This document shows positions 7,928-16,739 of a DNA stretch of 36,422 bases, in pieces (the stretch's first letter is position 1; each line of letters opens with the position of its first letter). The stretch is taken from positions 1 through 36,422 of the forward strand of contig DUQB01000014.1 in assembly GCA_012838035.1 (NCBI GenBank), read 5' to 3'. A program made the position numbers and the translations under genes. The notes beneath the pieces are model-generated. The model made no database searches. It was not told the origin of the DNA and was given only the letters and a program-made list of their open reading frames with translations. Source of the DNA: Bacillota bacterium (lineage in GTDB: Bacteria > Bacillota > Limnochordia > DTU080).

Positions 7928-8790
7928 TCATTGTGCCGAAAGCGCGTTTTGGCGTTATTGTGCTCTGTAATACAAATGCGGAAAGACAACTGACCGGCGA
8001 ACTAATCAGCATGCTGATCGCGGCGAACGACGGTGTCCAACACCTATACGACGCAGAGTTGCCCGACATTGAGCCACTTGCCGGCGTTTACATCCCGGCA
8101 CGCCGATCACATACCGGTTTTCTCAAATTATACGGTTTCCTTATGCTGCTACGTGTTAAGACGCTCGCACCGGATCTTATTGAGATGAGCTATGGAGGCC
8201 AAGTGGGGATCTATAAGCAGATTGCGCCTTATCTATTCAAGCAATTGACCAACGACGGCGTTTTAGCGGAGAGCAGCGCCTCTACCATTTATTTCGAGAT
8301 GACTGACGGTAAGGTAAAACGGATATCGGGCGACTTCCTTCCCTTACCGCCTGGTCATACAGTGAACTGGTTGATCACGGATGCCCTATCGGTTGTCTTA
8401 TGCGGCGCCTTCTTTCTACTCACACCTATTTATCTCCTGATCAGTTTTGTCATACAACCTAGAAATCGCCGGCCGCAGCAGCGTCAAAGGAAGGTGTTGT
8501 CGGTACTGCTCAACTTACACGGTACGATACTGGTCTTAAACAATGCCGCGCTCATTACGCGCGTACTGGTTGACAATTACCATTCCTATGCGGCGGTGCG
8601 CCCCCACATCCTATTGAACAATCTGTGGGTAACCACCGCTATTCTGCTCGCTTGCATCTTAGGGCGGCAACGGAAAAAGTATCTGCAGACAAAGGCGCTG
8701 AAAATCTTTGCCCTCGTGTCTGGAACCCTGCTTTCGCTATTAATCGTGCTGCTGATCAAGTGGCAGTTCCTCTATGATCTACAGCCTTGA
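7924..8790 (+). CDS. C-terminal part of the same serine hydrolase (out of frame), with membrane helices
   Basis: The ORF begins LIIVPKARFGVIVLCNTN, the final strand pair that normally follows the HGG motif of class C beta-lactamase-like hydrolases, so it is the detached continuation of the previous ORF. The frame is open upstream through FTSQ, giving AFFTSQLIIVP if one T is restored. After a small beta-rich region (LAGVYIPARRSHTGF) come about four transmembrane helices at residues ~150-288, including LSVVLCGAFFLLTPIYLLIS and the last helix before the stop. This soluble-hydrolase-plus-C-terminal-helices layout is common in Firmicutes. The TTG taken as start by the track has no SD and overlaps the previous stop; independent translation is unlikely. 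The pair is either a pseudogene or an uncorrected indel. Confidence 0.8.
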   Translation: MIIVPKARFGVIVLCNTNAERQLTGELISMLIAANDGVQHLYDAELPDIEPLAGVYIPARRSHTGFLKLYGFLMLLRVKTLAPDLIEMSYGGQVGIYKQIAPYLFKQLTNDGVLAESSASTIYFEMTDGKVKRISGDFLPLPPGHTVNWLITDALSVVLCGAFFLLTPIYLLISFVIQPRNRRPQQRQRKVLSVLLNLHGTILVLNNAALITRVLVDNYHSYAAVRPHILLNNLWVTTAILLACILGRQRKKYLQTKALKIFALVSGTLLSLLIVLLIKWQFLYDLQP

Positions 8791-8937
8791 TGCATATACG
8801 TCCAACCTCTATCACAAAGGTGCCGGCGTTTTTAAGCGCGCTCTAACTGCTGGAAACCTGCCGAACGCATAAGGATCACCGCCGAATAACGCAGTTGCAG
8901 GTAGAGAAAAACAGGAACCTTACCTGAGGAACTAGAA

Positions 8938-11463
8938 ATGAGTGAAACGACAAACGTCTTTTCGACGCTACATTTGACCGGCGAACACGTCCATACCGTT
9001 GTTCAGCAGTACCTGAAACGAAACGAGGCGATTTTCGTGTACAAAACACCATGGCGGATCACTACGTCCGTTCTGCTTATGTTAGTCTGTATGGTCGCAC
9101 CAAACTTGGCGGCTGCAGAGGAAGGGAATATGTCAGTGTGGTACTCATCTCTATATCCGCCGGATTGGGTTCCCGGGCATCACGACAGCCAGGGGCGATT
9201 CCTACAAGATTACTCCTTCGCAGGTTACCATGCGGGAGAAAAACCGCTCCCAGCCGATGTGCTTCCGCCCATATTCGATGTAACGCAGCCACCGTATTCA
9301 GCGGATCCCACCGGAAAAACCGACTCTACCAAAGCCATTCAGGCAGCCATTGACGCCGCCGGAGCGCTTGGCGGCGGTACGGTATACCTACCGGCGGGAA
9401 CCTATGCCGTCAGTATCCCCAGCTCGACCGCTAAAGCCGCTCTCCTCATTCAACACAGCAATATACGTCTCGTCGGCGACGGTCCGGATAAAACCTTCTT
9501 GCGTTTAGACAGTCATCAAGTCCGCAGCAAGGCTATGATTTTGGTGGCAGGAGAAAGCTGGTGGAACAGCGTGCTGCCCCATTCCACTCAACTGATCGCC
9601 GCCGATCTGCGGTATCCTACACAGATCATTCCGCTTGTAGGAACCCCGCAATATGAAGTGGGAGATTGGGTGGTCATTACCCACGATACCACGTTCGACT
9701 GGATACAAGATCACAATATGACGGACATGTGGAACCCGGGCGCCATTCCAGGGGTCGCCTTCTACCGGAAAGTGATCGCCGTCGACACCGAAAACAACAC
9801 CATTACCATAGACGCGCCGATCCGATACTACCTGTTGCAACGCGATAACGCACGCGTCTACCAAGTACCGAAGCATGTGGAAGAGGTTGGTTTATCGGGA
9901 TTCTCCATAGGGATGCGTCAACATCCGGGTACCGACGGTTGGGGAAGCGTTGATTATAATGTGCAGGGTACGTCGGCATGGGAGGTCCATGACTCTTACG
10001 CCATTCGCTTCAATCACGCGGTCAATTCGTGGATAACCAATGTGAAGTCCTATCGCCCCGAAGGCAACGACGTCATCCACTTGTTGTCCAACGGTATTCT
10101 ACTGTATCACAGCCGTTGGATCACGGTGTCCCATGTTGACCTGCGCAACCCGCAATACCTGGGCGGCGGGGGCAACGGCTACCTCTATACTTTGATGTCG
10201 AATGACGCCCTGATTATTCACAGCGCCGCTTATAACGGGCGCCATAATTTTGACTTTAAACAGGGCTACGCCAACGGAAACGTCATTAGCCAATGCTACT
10301 CTCATAGTCCTGCGGGTCTGCAATCCGACTTCCATATGCATCTGTCGCCGTCCAACCTCATCGACAACATCACGCTCGACTATGATCGCTTTAATGCCGG
10401 TTGGCGCGGTACGTCGGGTACCATTCCCCACGGCTTAACCACCACGCAAACCGTCCTTTGGAACACCAACGCGCAAAACTACTTGCCCAGCTCGCCAACG
10501 AGCATCATCAACTCCGAACAGTATGGGTGGGGTTATGTCATCGGTACGCAAGGTCCGGCATATAGAGTCAATTTAGGCTCCAATGCGCGCACGTTGCCCA
10601 TCGATTTCGCCGAAGGTATAGGTGATGCCGCTCATTTATACCCGCAATCGCTTTATGAAGATCAGCTGCAAAAACGGTTGGCCCGGCAAGGGATCATTCA
10701 CAACCCGGATTTGGATTTCTTGCCGCAACTACCGCGCATTGAAGCCATTTCGCCGCGCCAGGACCAAACGGTGAGCGGACATATTGAAGCGGTCTTTCAG
10801 ATCACGATTCCTGCCGGCGACTCTTTGCAGGACTTCCGGATCGATCTGGATGGTAAGAAAATCTACGCAGGAGCAACCTTACCGGAGAATCTCGTCATTG
10901 ACACCACGGCACTCTCCGACGGCAGGCATGAGTTGACTGCGTATGTCCGTTCGGAGCGAGGAAGAGAAGGCAGCCGCATCGTATATTTCAATTCCACGAA
11001 CTGGTGGACCCTTTACGATCTGCTTGATCCGCCTATGGTCACCACTTGGTTCGGCGTCATCGACCAATCAAAAACCAGCAGCCAATCAGCCGGATGGCGG
11101 TATGCCGACGATCAACCCGAAGGGCATGGCGATACAGGTCGATTGGTGCGGTCGAGTAATGATGAAGAGTATCTCATCTGGGAAACGCCGCAGTTACGCA
11201 AGTATTCCGTAACCGTTTATACCAGACCCGAGCTGGTCGACTATGTACAGTTAGCCGCCTCCTCAGACCAGGAAGAGTGGCAACTGCAGCAGTGGGACAT
11301 GAAAGTCGACGCCACCTTCGCCAATGGGCTGAGCCGCATCTTCTTAACCGGCGAAGTATCTCCTTCAGCCAAAGCCAACTGGTTCCGCCTCCTCTTACCG
11401 CCCAGCGAAATTGGGCCTGACGATTTCCAGTTGGGTGAAGTCCAGCTGCGCGGTATCAAGTAA
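8938..11463 (+). CDS. Secreted right-handed beta-helix protein (pectate-lyase-3 type) with Ig-like and 'WFG' C-terminal domains
   Basis: This 841-residue protein has several parts. A signal/anchor helix (TSVLLMLVCMVAPNLAAA) lies at ~43-61. A pectate-lyase-3/GH28-type N-cap begins at ~120 with ADPTGKTDSTKAIQAAIDAA and GGGTVYLPAGTY. A long beta-helix follows to ~590, then an Ig-like domain (~600-685), then the 153-residue WFG domain (689-841) also found in the proteins at 21040 and 23900. The helix has striking motifs (SDFHMHLSPSNLIDN, HGLTTTQTVLWNT, GWGYVIGTQG, LYEDQLQKRL) that I associate with uncharacterised secreted beta-helix proteins, so substrate and even lyase-versus-hydrolase chemistry are unknown. 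ATG 8938 has GAGGA 7 nt upstream. A GTG at 9037 (GAGG, 8 nt) would give a shorter, more usual signal peptide and is a real alternative. Confidence 0.85.
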   Translation: MSETTNVFSTLHLTGEHVHTVVQQYLKRNEAIFVYKTPWRITTSVLLMLVCMVAPNLAAAEEGNMSVWYSSLYPPDWVPGHHDSQGRFLQDYSFAGYHAGEKPLPADVLPPIFDVTQPPYSADPTGKTDSTKAIQAAIDAAGALGGGTVYLPAGTYAVSIPSSTAKAALLIQHSNIRLVGDGPDKTFLRLDSHQVRSKAMILVAGESWWNSVLPHSTQLIAADLRYPTQIIPLVGTPQYEVGDWVVITHDTTFDWIQDHNMTDMWNPGAIPGVAFYRKVIAVDTENNTITIDAPIRYYLLQRDNARVYQVPKHVEEVGLSGFSIGMRQHPGTDGWGSVDYNVQGTSAWEVHDSYAIRFNHAVNSWITNVKSYRPEGNDVIHLLSNGILLYHSRWITVSHVDLRNPQYLGGGGNGYLYTLMSNDALIIHSAAYNGRHNFDFKQGYANGNVISQCYSHSPAGLQSDFHMHLSPSNLIDNITLDYDRFNAGWRGTSGTIPHGLTTTQTVLWNTNAQNYLPSSPTSIINSEQYGWGYVIGTQGPAYRVNLGSNARTLPIDFAEGIGDAAHLYPQSLYEDQLQKRLARQGIIHNPDLDFLPQLPRIEAISPRQDQTVSGHIEAVFQITIPAGDSLQDFRIDLDGKKIYAGATLPENLVIDTTALSDGRHELTAYVRSERGREGSRIVYFNSTNWWTLYDLLDPPMVTTWFGVIDQSKTSSQSAGWRYADDQPEGHGDTGRLVRSSNDEEYLIWETPQLRKYSVTVYTRPELVDYVQLAASSDQEEWQLQQWDMKVDATFANGLSRIFLTGEVSPSAKANWFRLLLPPSEIGPDDFQLGEVQLRGIK

Positions 11464-11503
11464 CCGACGCCAAACAGCAGACAACACGATAATATACCGC
11501 ATC

Positions 11504-11556
11504 CACAAGCCGATCCGTGCCGCCCGCCGGCTGCGCATCGGCTTGTGATCTTCATT
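11504..11556 (+). terminator. Probable terminator after the beta-helix gene
   Basis: An 11-bp perfect stem, CACAAGCCGAT / ATCGGCTTGTG, with a GC-rich interior lies 41 bp past the stop. Only ATCTTCATTG follows, so the U-tract is poor and readthrough into the next genes is possible. Confidence 0.55.
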
Positions 11557-11680
11557 GCCGGGATGCGTTGTGCAGACCGGAAAAGCGAAAAAAGCGCCTT
11601 CTTCCCCCAATAAGCGAACCCGACGCAGGAGACAGGCTGCGCGTGCAGTATCCGCCATATATGAAGTGGAGGTGACGCGT

Positions 11681-12736
11681 ATGACTATCCCACTTTGGGG
11701 GGACCAGTACTTTTCCACATTGGCGGCAAGTACATATAGGGAGTACGCCTTTAGAGCCCGTAACACGAAGGAGTTCCGGCAGTGGCAGCGTGCCTTTCGG
11801 TCGCGTTTGCATGCTGTATTGGGGCTCCACCGTATTCAAGAAGGCGGCGTAACCGATTTGGCGCCGCGCATGATCAAGCAGGAAGCATTTGCCGACCACG
11901 TGCGAGAAGAGTGGCGCATCACGACAGAGCCTGGTTTTGAGTTACCCTTTTTCTTGTTACGTCCTTTAGACAAGAGTACACGGAGCCGCCCCGTGGTCAT
12001 CACCCCGCACGGACACGGCATCCACGGCAAACATACCTATGTAGGCGCTGGTAACGAATCTGCGCCGGACGCCGAAGGCGATCGCGACATTGCCCTGCAG
12101 GCCGTAAGGCAGGGGTATTTGGCCCTAGCGCCGGATATGCGCGCTTTTGCCGCAATGCGGCTCTCAGAGGATATAAAGGCCGAACGCACCAGCTCGTGTC
12201 AATTGCTGCAGTTGCGTGCCATTATGTTCGGCCGTACTCTTATCGGTGAACGAGTTTGGGATATGATGCGTTTGGTCGACTTTGCCGCCACGTTGCCCGA
12301 TGCGGATCTCGACAGGATACTGATTACGGGCAACTCCGGCGGAGGCACGGTCACTTTGTTTGCCGCAGCCTGCGACACACGTTTCCATATGGCCATACCC
12401 GGCTCGTATTTCTGCACCTTTGCCGGTTCTATCGGACATGTGTCTCACTGCGCCTGCAATTACGTTCCCGGGATTATGCAACTCGGTGAGATGTACGACA
12501 TCGCCGGTCTAATTGCACCTCGTCCCTTTCTGGCTGTACATGGCAGTCAGGATCGTATTTTTCCCCGACCGGCCACGGAGGAAGCCTTTGCGCGACTCAA
12601 GAAGATATATCAGACGGCAGGTGCTGAAGAGGCTTGTCAGATCCACTTCGGCGCCGAAGGCCACCGGTACTACAAAGAACCTGTGTGGCCGTTCGTGAAA
12701 CAGTGGTTCCAAGAAAACGGAGGCAAGCATAGATGA
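11681..12736 (+). CDS. Alpha/beta-hydrolase (acetyl-xylan-esterase/dienelactone-hydrolase-like), cytoplasmic
   Basis: With the start used here this is a 351-residue alpha/beta-hydrolase. Visible motifs are PVVITPHGHGIHGKH (oxyanion region), nucleophile in ITGNSGGGTVT, acid in VHGSQDRIFP and histidine in GAEGHRYY near the C-terminus. The layout resembles the family of large esterases related to acetyl xylan esterases. No signal peptide is visible, so it would act on imported, acylated oligosaccharides or similar esters. The track ORF starts 126 bp earlier in an Arg/Lys-rich, low-quality stretch; ATG 11681 is chosen because GGAGG lies 8 nt before it. Its TGA overlaps the next gene's ATG in ATGA, a typical translationally coupled pair. 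Confidence 0.85.
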   Translation: MTIPLWGDQYFSTLAASTYREYAFRARNTKEFRQWQRAFRSRLHAVLGLHRIQEGGVTDLAPRMIKQEAFADHVREEWRITTEPGFELPFFLLRPLDKSTRSRPVVITPHGHGIHGKHTYVGAGNESAPDAEGDRDIALQAVRQGYLALAPDMRAFAAMRLSEDIKAERTSSCQLLQLRAIMFGRTLIGERVWDMMRLVDFAATLPDADLDRILITGNSGGGTVTLFAAACDTRFHMAIPGSYFCTFAGSIGHVSHCACNYVPGIMQLGEMYDIAGLIAPRPFLAVHGSQDRIFPRPATEEAFARLKKIYQTAGAEEACQIHFGAEGHRYYKEPVWPFVKQWFQENGGKHR

Positions 12737-14061
12737 AGAAACGGTATGTTGTTGTGGGTTTGGGCAACCGTGGACCGAGCATGTTTGTAAAGCCGCTGGT
12801 ACGCCAATATTCTGATGTAGCCGAACTCGTAGGCATCTGTGACATCAACCCGCATCGGTTGGAGCTGGTGCGCAGCGAGTTGGACAATACAGTTCCGGGG
12901 TTCACCAGCTTTACGCAGATGCTCGATGAGGTGCGGTGCGACGTCGTCATCGTCGCTACGCCCTGTGGTACTCACCACGAGTTAATCATTGCCGCACTGG
13001 ACCGCGATCTGGATGTGATCACCGAAAAGGCCTTGACCGTTGACGCGGAGAAAGTAAGGGCCATCTTGGCAGCTGAAGCGCGAAGCAAGGGCCGGCTGAC
13101 CGTTACCTTTAACTACCGCTATGCGCCGTACGTAACGGCATTGAAGCAACTACTCAAAGATGGAACGATCGGCGACATCCATTCGGTGGAGTTTCACTGG
13201 TTCCTCGATACGTTACATGGAGCCGATTACTACCGCCGCTGGCACCGGAGAAAAGAGAACAGCGGTGGTTTACTGGTGCACAAAGCCACGCACCACTTCG
13301 ATCTGATCAACTGGGTGATCGATGCGGAACCGCAAGTTGTGTTCGCCACCGGTCGACGCCATTTCTATGGCGATAACCGTCCTTCCCCCAGCGATCGTTG
13401 CCTTAACTGCCCTGCCGGCGACGACTGCGAGTTCCATCTGGACTTGACGCAAAACGGTTCTCTGCGCCGATTGTATCTTGATGCCGAAAAGCATGACGGC
13501 TATCTGCGCGATCGTTGCGTATTCAGCCCGGACATAAACATTGAGGATACCATGCATGTGCTGGCCACATACACCAAAGAAATCCAGCTGAGCTACACGC
13601 TGACGAGCGCTTCGCCCTTTGAAGGGTGGACCATGGTGGTCAACGGCAGCAAGGGACGGTTGGAAGCAAGCGAAGCTCACTCTTTCGTACCGACGGAAGA
13701 GCGCGTATTTGCCCAACGTGTAAAAGCTGCCAAACCGCTTGATGCGGCACAAGCTGCAGCCGGCATGCTGGAACCTGCCACAGAGCGAACCATCCGCGTC
13801 TATCCGTTATACGGCGGCGTAGAAGTGCACAAAGTACCGGTCGATCGCAGTGCGCACGGCGGCGGCGACAGCAGACTGCGTGAGATGTTGTTCCGCGCGC
13901 ACGTTCCCGATCCCCTTGGGCATGCCGCCGACAGCTGGGCCGGCGTTCTATCCGTTTTGCTCGGCGTAGCGGCAAATGAATCCATAGCCACCGGATTGCC
14001 TGTAAGAATCGCCGATTTACTAGGCGAGGAATTTACCCCGACCGAATGGCGCAAGAACTAG
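12733..14061 (+). CDS. Gfo/Idh/MocA-family NAD(P)-dependent oxidoreductase
   Basis: This 442-residue protein has an N-terminal Rossmann fold (VVVGLGNRGPSMF) with CDINPHR after the second strand, the family's EKx motif as TEKALTVDAEKV, and a C-terminal alpha/beta domain containing NSGGLLVHKATHHFDLINW, where the conserved Lys/His residues of the active site lie. Members oxidise or reduce sugars and related polyols. A Cys-containing insert, DRCLNCPAGDDCEFH, near residues ~220-235 occurs in a subset of the family and may bind metal. It overlaps the upstream esterase gene by 4 bp, which suggests joint processing of imported acylated sugars. A strong terminator follows. Confidence 0.92.
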   Translation: MKKRYVVVGLGNRGPSMFVKPLVRQYSDVAELVGICDINPHRLELVRSELDNTVPGFTSFTQMLDEVRCDVVIVATPCGTHHELIIAALDRDLDVITEKALTVDAEKVRAILAAEARSKGRLTVTFNYRYAPYVTALKQLLKDGTIGDIHSVEFHWFLDTLHGADYYRRWHRRKENSGGLLVHKATHHFDLINWVIDAEPQVVFATGRRHFYGDNRPSPSDRCLNCPAGDDCEFHLDLTQNGSLRRLYLDAEKHDGYLRDRCVFSPDINIEDTMHVLATYTKEIQLSYTLTSASPFEGWTMVVNGSKGRLEASEAHSFVPTEERVFAQRVKAAKPLDAAQAAAGMLEPATERTIRVYPLYGGVEVHKVPVDRSAHGGGDSRLREMLFRAHVPDPLGHAADSWAGVLSVLLGVAANESIATGLPVRIADLLGEEFTPTEWRKN

Positions 14062-14079
14062 TCCCTACCGTATACTACC

Positions 14080-14108
14080 GAACCCGCCGCACCAGCGGGT
14101 TCTTTTCA
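14080..14108 (+). terminator. Intrinsic terminator
   Basis: Stem GAACCCGC / GCGGGTTC with a 7-nt loop, followed by TTTTCATTT, 18 bp after the oxidoreductase stop. It ends the 11681-14061 unit. Confidence 0.88.
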
Positions 14109-14286
14109 TTTACTTTCGTCACCGTAGATTGCTTGTCTATCAAAAAAGGGTGTAAATAGGCCCAAGCCGAAGAACCATATAGTGCCGGACATGAAACAGC
14201 CGGTAGCTTTCACTCCCCGGTTGGGGGAGTATATACTGCATCGCCGTGTCTATTAGGCGTCATATCTCCGGAGAGGAGGAACTCGC

Positions 14287-15336
14287 TTGTCTTTTACCGA
14301 GCGTTACGATGTCATTGTCGTCGGCGCCGCATTCGCCGGCGTCAGTTGTGCGCAGGAACTGCAGCGCCATGGCGTGCGCGGCTTACTGCTTGATCGCTGG
14401 GAACCCGGATCGCACTGTAATTCAGCCTGTCTAGCGCCTTTACATACCATTGAGCAGTACGGAGCCGCCGATTCCATCTTGGAAACATACGACCGCATCA
14501 CGATTCACACGCCGGTTGGCGACGCCATATGGCAACTTCCCGTGTTCGGCTGCATCTTCGATTACCGCCGCTTCTTCCAAGCGATGTTACGACACACTCC
14601 CATTGAGTTTCGCCAGGTGCGAGTGATCAACTTGGAGCAGGATACTCTGGTTACGTCGGAAGGCCGGCTGTGGGCAGACACCTATGTGGATGCATCGGGA
14701 TGGCGAGCCGTATTGGCCAACTCGGTGGAGCCTACCTATTGGGAATCGGGTGCCGGCCATCTGGGCGTAGGTGTGGAAACCGAGTTGGATTATCCGACTG
14801 AGGGTTTACATTTATACATCGATCCACCTTTGCTCAACGGCTACGCTTGGGCGTTTGGCTGTCAAAAAGCCACGCGTTTCGGCGTGGCCAGTTTTCAGCC
14901 GTGCAATGCCATACGCGACCACTTGGCGCAGTTTGTGCGCCGCTTCGGTATCACTGAACTCGGTCCGCTCCGAGGTACACGCATCCCCTTCGGCTTGCGT
15001 CAACCGGTTTTAGATAAGGTGTTTGTCGCCGGTGACGCCGCCGGCCAAGCGATTCCCGCCAGTGCCGAAGGCATCCGTCCGGCATTGCATGCGGGTAAAA
15101 AATTAGGCAGGTTACTCGTCGGCGTCTTCCATGGCGAGTATGATTTGGCACAAGCGAAGCAAGCTTATCGCCGGTACCACCGGATTCAGCATAAAACCTA
15201 CCGCTCAATGTACGCTTTTCAACACCTGGTGATGACGCTTCCGTCTCGCCTTTGCCTGCAGTTACTACGTCTGCTGGAGCGACCGACGTTCATGTCTCTT
15301 CTTTGGCGTTACTATGGTGCGGTTTTTGAGGATTAA
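14287..15336 (+). CDS. FAD-dependent oxidoreductase (geranylgeranyl-reductase-like)
   Basis: This 349-residue flavoprotein has an N-terminal dinucleotide-binding beta-alpha-beta, YDVIVVGAAFAGVSCAQEL. The usual GxGxxG reads GAAFAG, common in the geranylgeranyl-reductase-like group. The second FAD motif is VFVAGDAAGQAIPASAEGIRPAL, near residues 242-266, where the Asp contacts the ribityl chain. A substrate domain lies between, and an Arg/Tyr-rich C-terminal helix ends the protein. The substrate is unknown; relatives reduce or hydroxylate lipids and other hydrophobic compounds. The start is TTG, supported by GAGAGGAGG 7 nt upstream. It appears monocistronic, with a small CTCCCC-GGTTG-GGGGAG hairpin at 14213-14229 in its upstream region. 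Confidence 0.85.
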   Translation: MSFTERYDVIVVGAAFAGVSCAQELQRHGVRGLLLDRWEPGSHCNSACLAPLHTIEQYGAADSILETYDRITIHTPVGDAIWQLPVFGCIFDYRRFFQAMLRHTPIEFRQVRVINLEQDTLVTSEGRLWADTYVDASGWRAVLANSVEPTYWESGAGHLGVGVETELDYPTEGLHLYIDPPLLNGYAWAFGCQKATRFGVASFQPCNAIRDHLAQFVRRFGITELGPLRGTRIPFGLRQPVLDKVFVAGDAAGQAIPASAEGIRPALHAGKKLGRLLVGVFHGEYDLAQAKQAYRRYHRIQHKTYRSMYAFQHLVMTLPSRLCLQLLRLLERPTFMSLLWRYYGAVFED

Positions 15337-15545
15337 CATTACGACGGACCGCACGAACGCCCTACACGTCATTTCTCCCCGATAGCGACCCTTGCATCAA
15401 TCTCTATTGCCCATGCGTTTGGGGCATGCCCTTGCCTCCCATCCCTGCTTAACCAGGTATTACCACAAGGGCTGTACCCCTATTACGCCCAAGTGAATAT
15501 GGGCAGGGTTGTCTGATCAGGTACATTTTGGATGGGAGGCTATTT

Positions 15546-16709
15546 ATGTGGAAAAGGTTTAGTCTTGGTATTGTCATAGCCTTACTTGCTGCTTTAATCA
15601 GTGGCTGCAGCTGGTTATGGGGTGAGCCCCTATACCAGATCGTACTGAACGTTGAAGGCCTATCAACTTGCAGCTCAGCGCATGTAATCTCTTGGCAAGC
15701 GCAAAGCCCAGGCCGTCAGGAGCAGACTGGGATAGTCGACGTTGCGGACGCAACCCTGCAAATACCGCTTAAGATTGCTCCGGGCGTGTGGCAGTTTTCG
15801 CTGCAACTTACAGATGCCGATGGCTTACAACACTATAGCGACACGCAGGAACAGCTGATAGACAATCCTGGTCAACAAGTCGTATTTATCATTGAGTGCC
15901 CCATCGAGGAGCCGCCTGCGGAAGAAATCGAAGTCCCCGACGAAGAACCTGAACCGCCTGAAGAAGAGCCGGAACAACCCGTTGAGGAACCCGAACTCAC
16001 CTGGACCGCTTGGTATGGCGAATTACAACCATCTCCTACCGGTCTGCTGCAAGGACCGAACAACTACCAAACGCCGTATTACATCATAGACAGCGGGGTT
16101 CCCGGGCCTGTGCTGCTGATCACCGGTGGTATGCACGGCAATGAACCGGCTGGGTCGCGTGCAGCTTGGCGCTTTGTCAATTACACCCCTATAAAGGGCA
16201 AACTGGTGATCATACCAGAGGTGAATAGACTAGGCTTAAAGGCAAATAATCGCACCGGCAGTTATCCGGGAGATCCGAATCGCGATTACCCCCGCAGTAA
16301 AAGCGAATCGGCAGACGACAAGCTTTCTCGCAACATCTGGCAGTTGGTGCAAGATCAGCAGGTCACTTGGCTTATGGATCTACATGAAGGTTACGATTAT
16401 CATAAGCTCAACAAAGACTCCGTGGGGCAATCCGTCATCATGCATAAAGGCACTGCCGCGCAGCATGCCGCACGCGATAAAGTGGTGAACGCGATGATTG
16501 CCGCGGCCAATAAAACGGTAAGCAAATCCGGCCATCATTTCAGCCACCTGCACAATCCGATTGTCGGCAGTCTGGCCAGAGCCGCCGGCGATTATTTAGG
16601 CGTAGCCGGCATGATTATTGAGACAAGCCGTAAACAGCCTTTGTCATTGCGCATTGAGCAGCACGAAACCATGGTGAGTACGGCTATGCGAGAACTGGGT
16701 ATGCTGTAG
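15546..16709 (+). CDS. Zinc carboxypeptidase/AstE-AspA-like lipoprotein
   Basis: This 387-residue lipoprotein has a signal with a lipobox ending LISGC, so Cys21 is lipidated and the protein sits on the outer face of the membrane. Residues ~30-115 form a small Ig-like sandwich. Residues ~118-150 are an acidic Glu/Pro linker (EEPEPPEEEPEQPVEEPE). Residues ~165-387 are an M14/succinylglutamate-desuccinylase-like domain with zinc ligands in GGMHGNEPAG (His~197, Glu~200) and DLHEGYD (His~280) and catalytic Glu~359 in MIIETS. It would cleave a terminal amide bond, perhaps in cell-wall peptide or acylated amino acids. The ATG at 15546 has GGGAGG 6 nt upstream and replaces the track start 18 bp earlier. 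Confidence 0.88.
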   Translation: MWKRFSLGIVIALLAALISGCSWLWGEPLYQIVLNVEGLSTCSSAHVISWQAQSPGRQEQTGIVDVADATLQIPLKIAPGVWQFSLQLTDADGLQHYSDTQEQLIDNPGQQVVFIIECPIEEPPAEEIEVPDEEPEPPEEEPEQPVEEPELTWTAWYGELQPSPTGLLQGPNNYQTPYYIIDSGVPGPVLLITGGMHGNEPAGSRAAWRFVNYTPIKGKLVIIPEVNRLGLKANNRTGSYPGDPNRDYPRSKSESADDKLSRNIWQLVQDQQVTWLMDLHEGYDYHKLNKDSVGQSVIMHKGTAAQHAARDKVVNAMIAAANKTVSKSGHHFSHLHNPIVGSLARAAGDYLGVAGMIIETSRKQPLSLRIEQHETMVSTAMRELGML

Positions 16710-16739
16710 GAGCCTGTTTTGCAGCACGTGCATAGGGGG

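Noticed and set aside
7905-7930. Programmed -1 ribosomal frameshift in the serine hydrolase
   Set aside because: The heptamer A TTT TTA is not a standard X XXY YYZ site because P-site re-pairing would mismatch at the first base, and I see no stimulatory stem-loop after it; mutation or base-call error is more likely.
11555-11680. N-terminal extension of the alpha/beta-hydrolase ORF
   Set aside because: Basic, low-complexity sequence upstream of a strong GGAGG-spaced ATG at 11681; no family similarity.
13640-13975. Long antisense ORF (111 codons) inside the Gfo/Idh/MocA gene, and similar ones at 9505-9876, 10099-10431 and 13270-13752
   Set aside because: They lie fully inside well-supported genes, have no SD and are Arg/Cys-rich low-quality translations; they are shadows of GC-biased codons.
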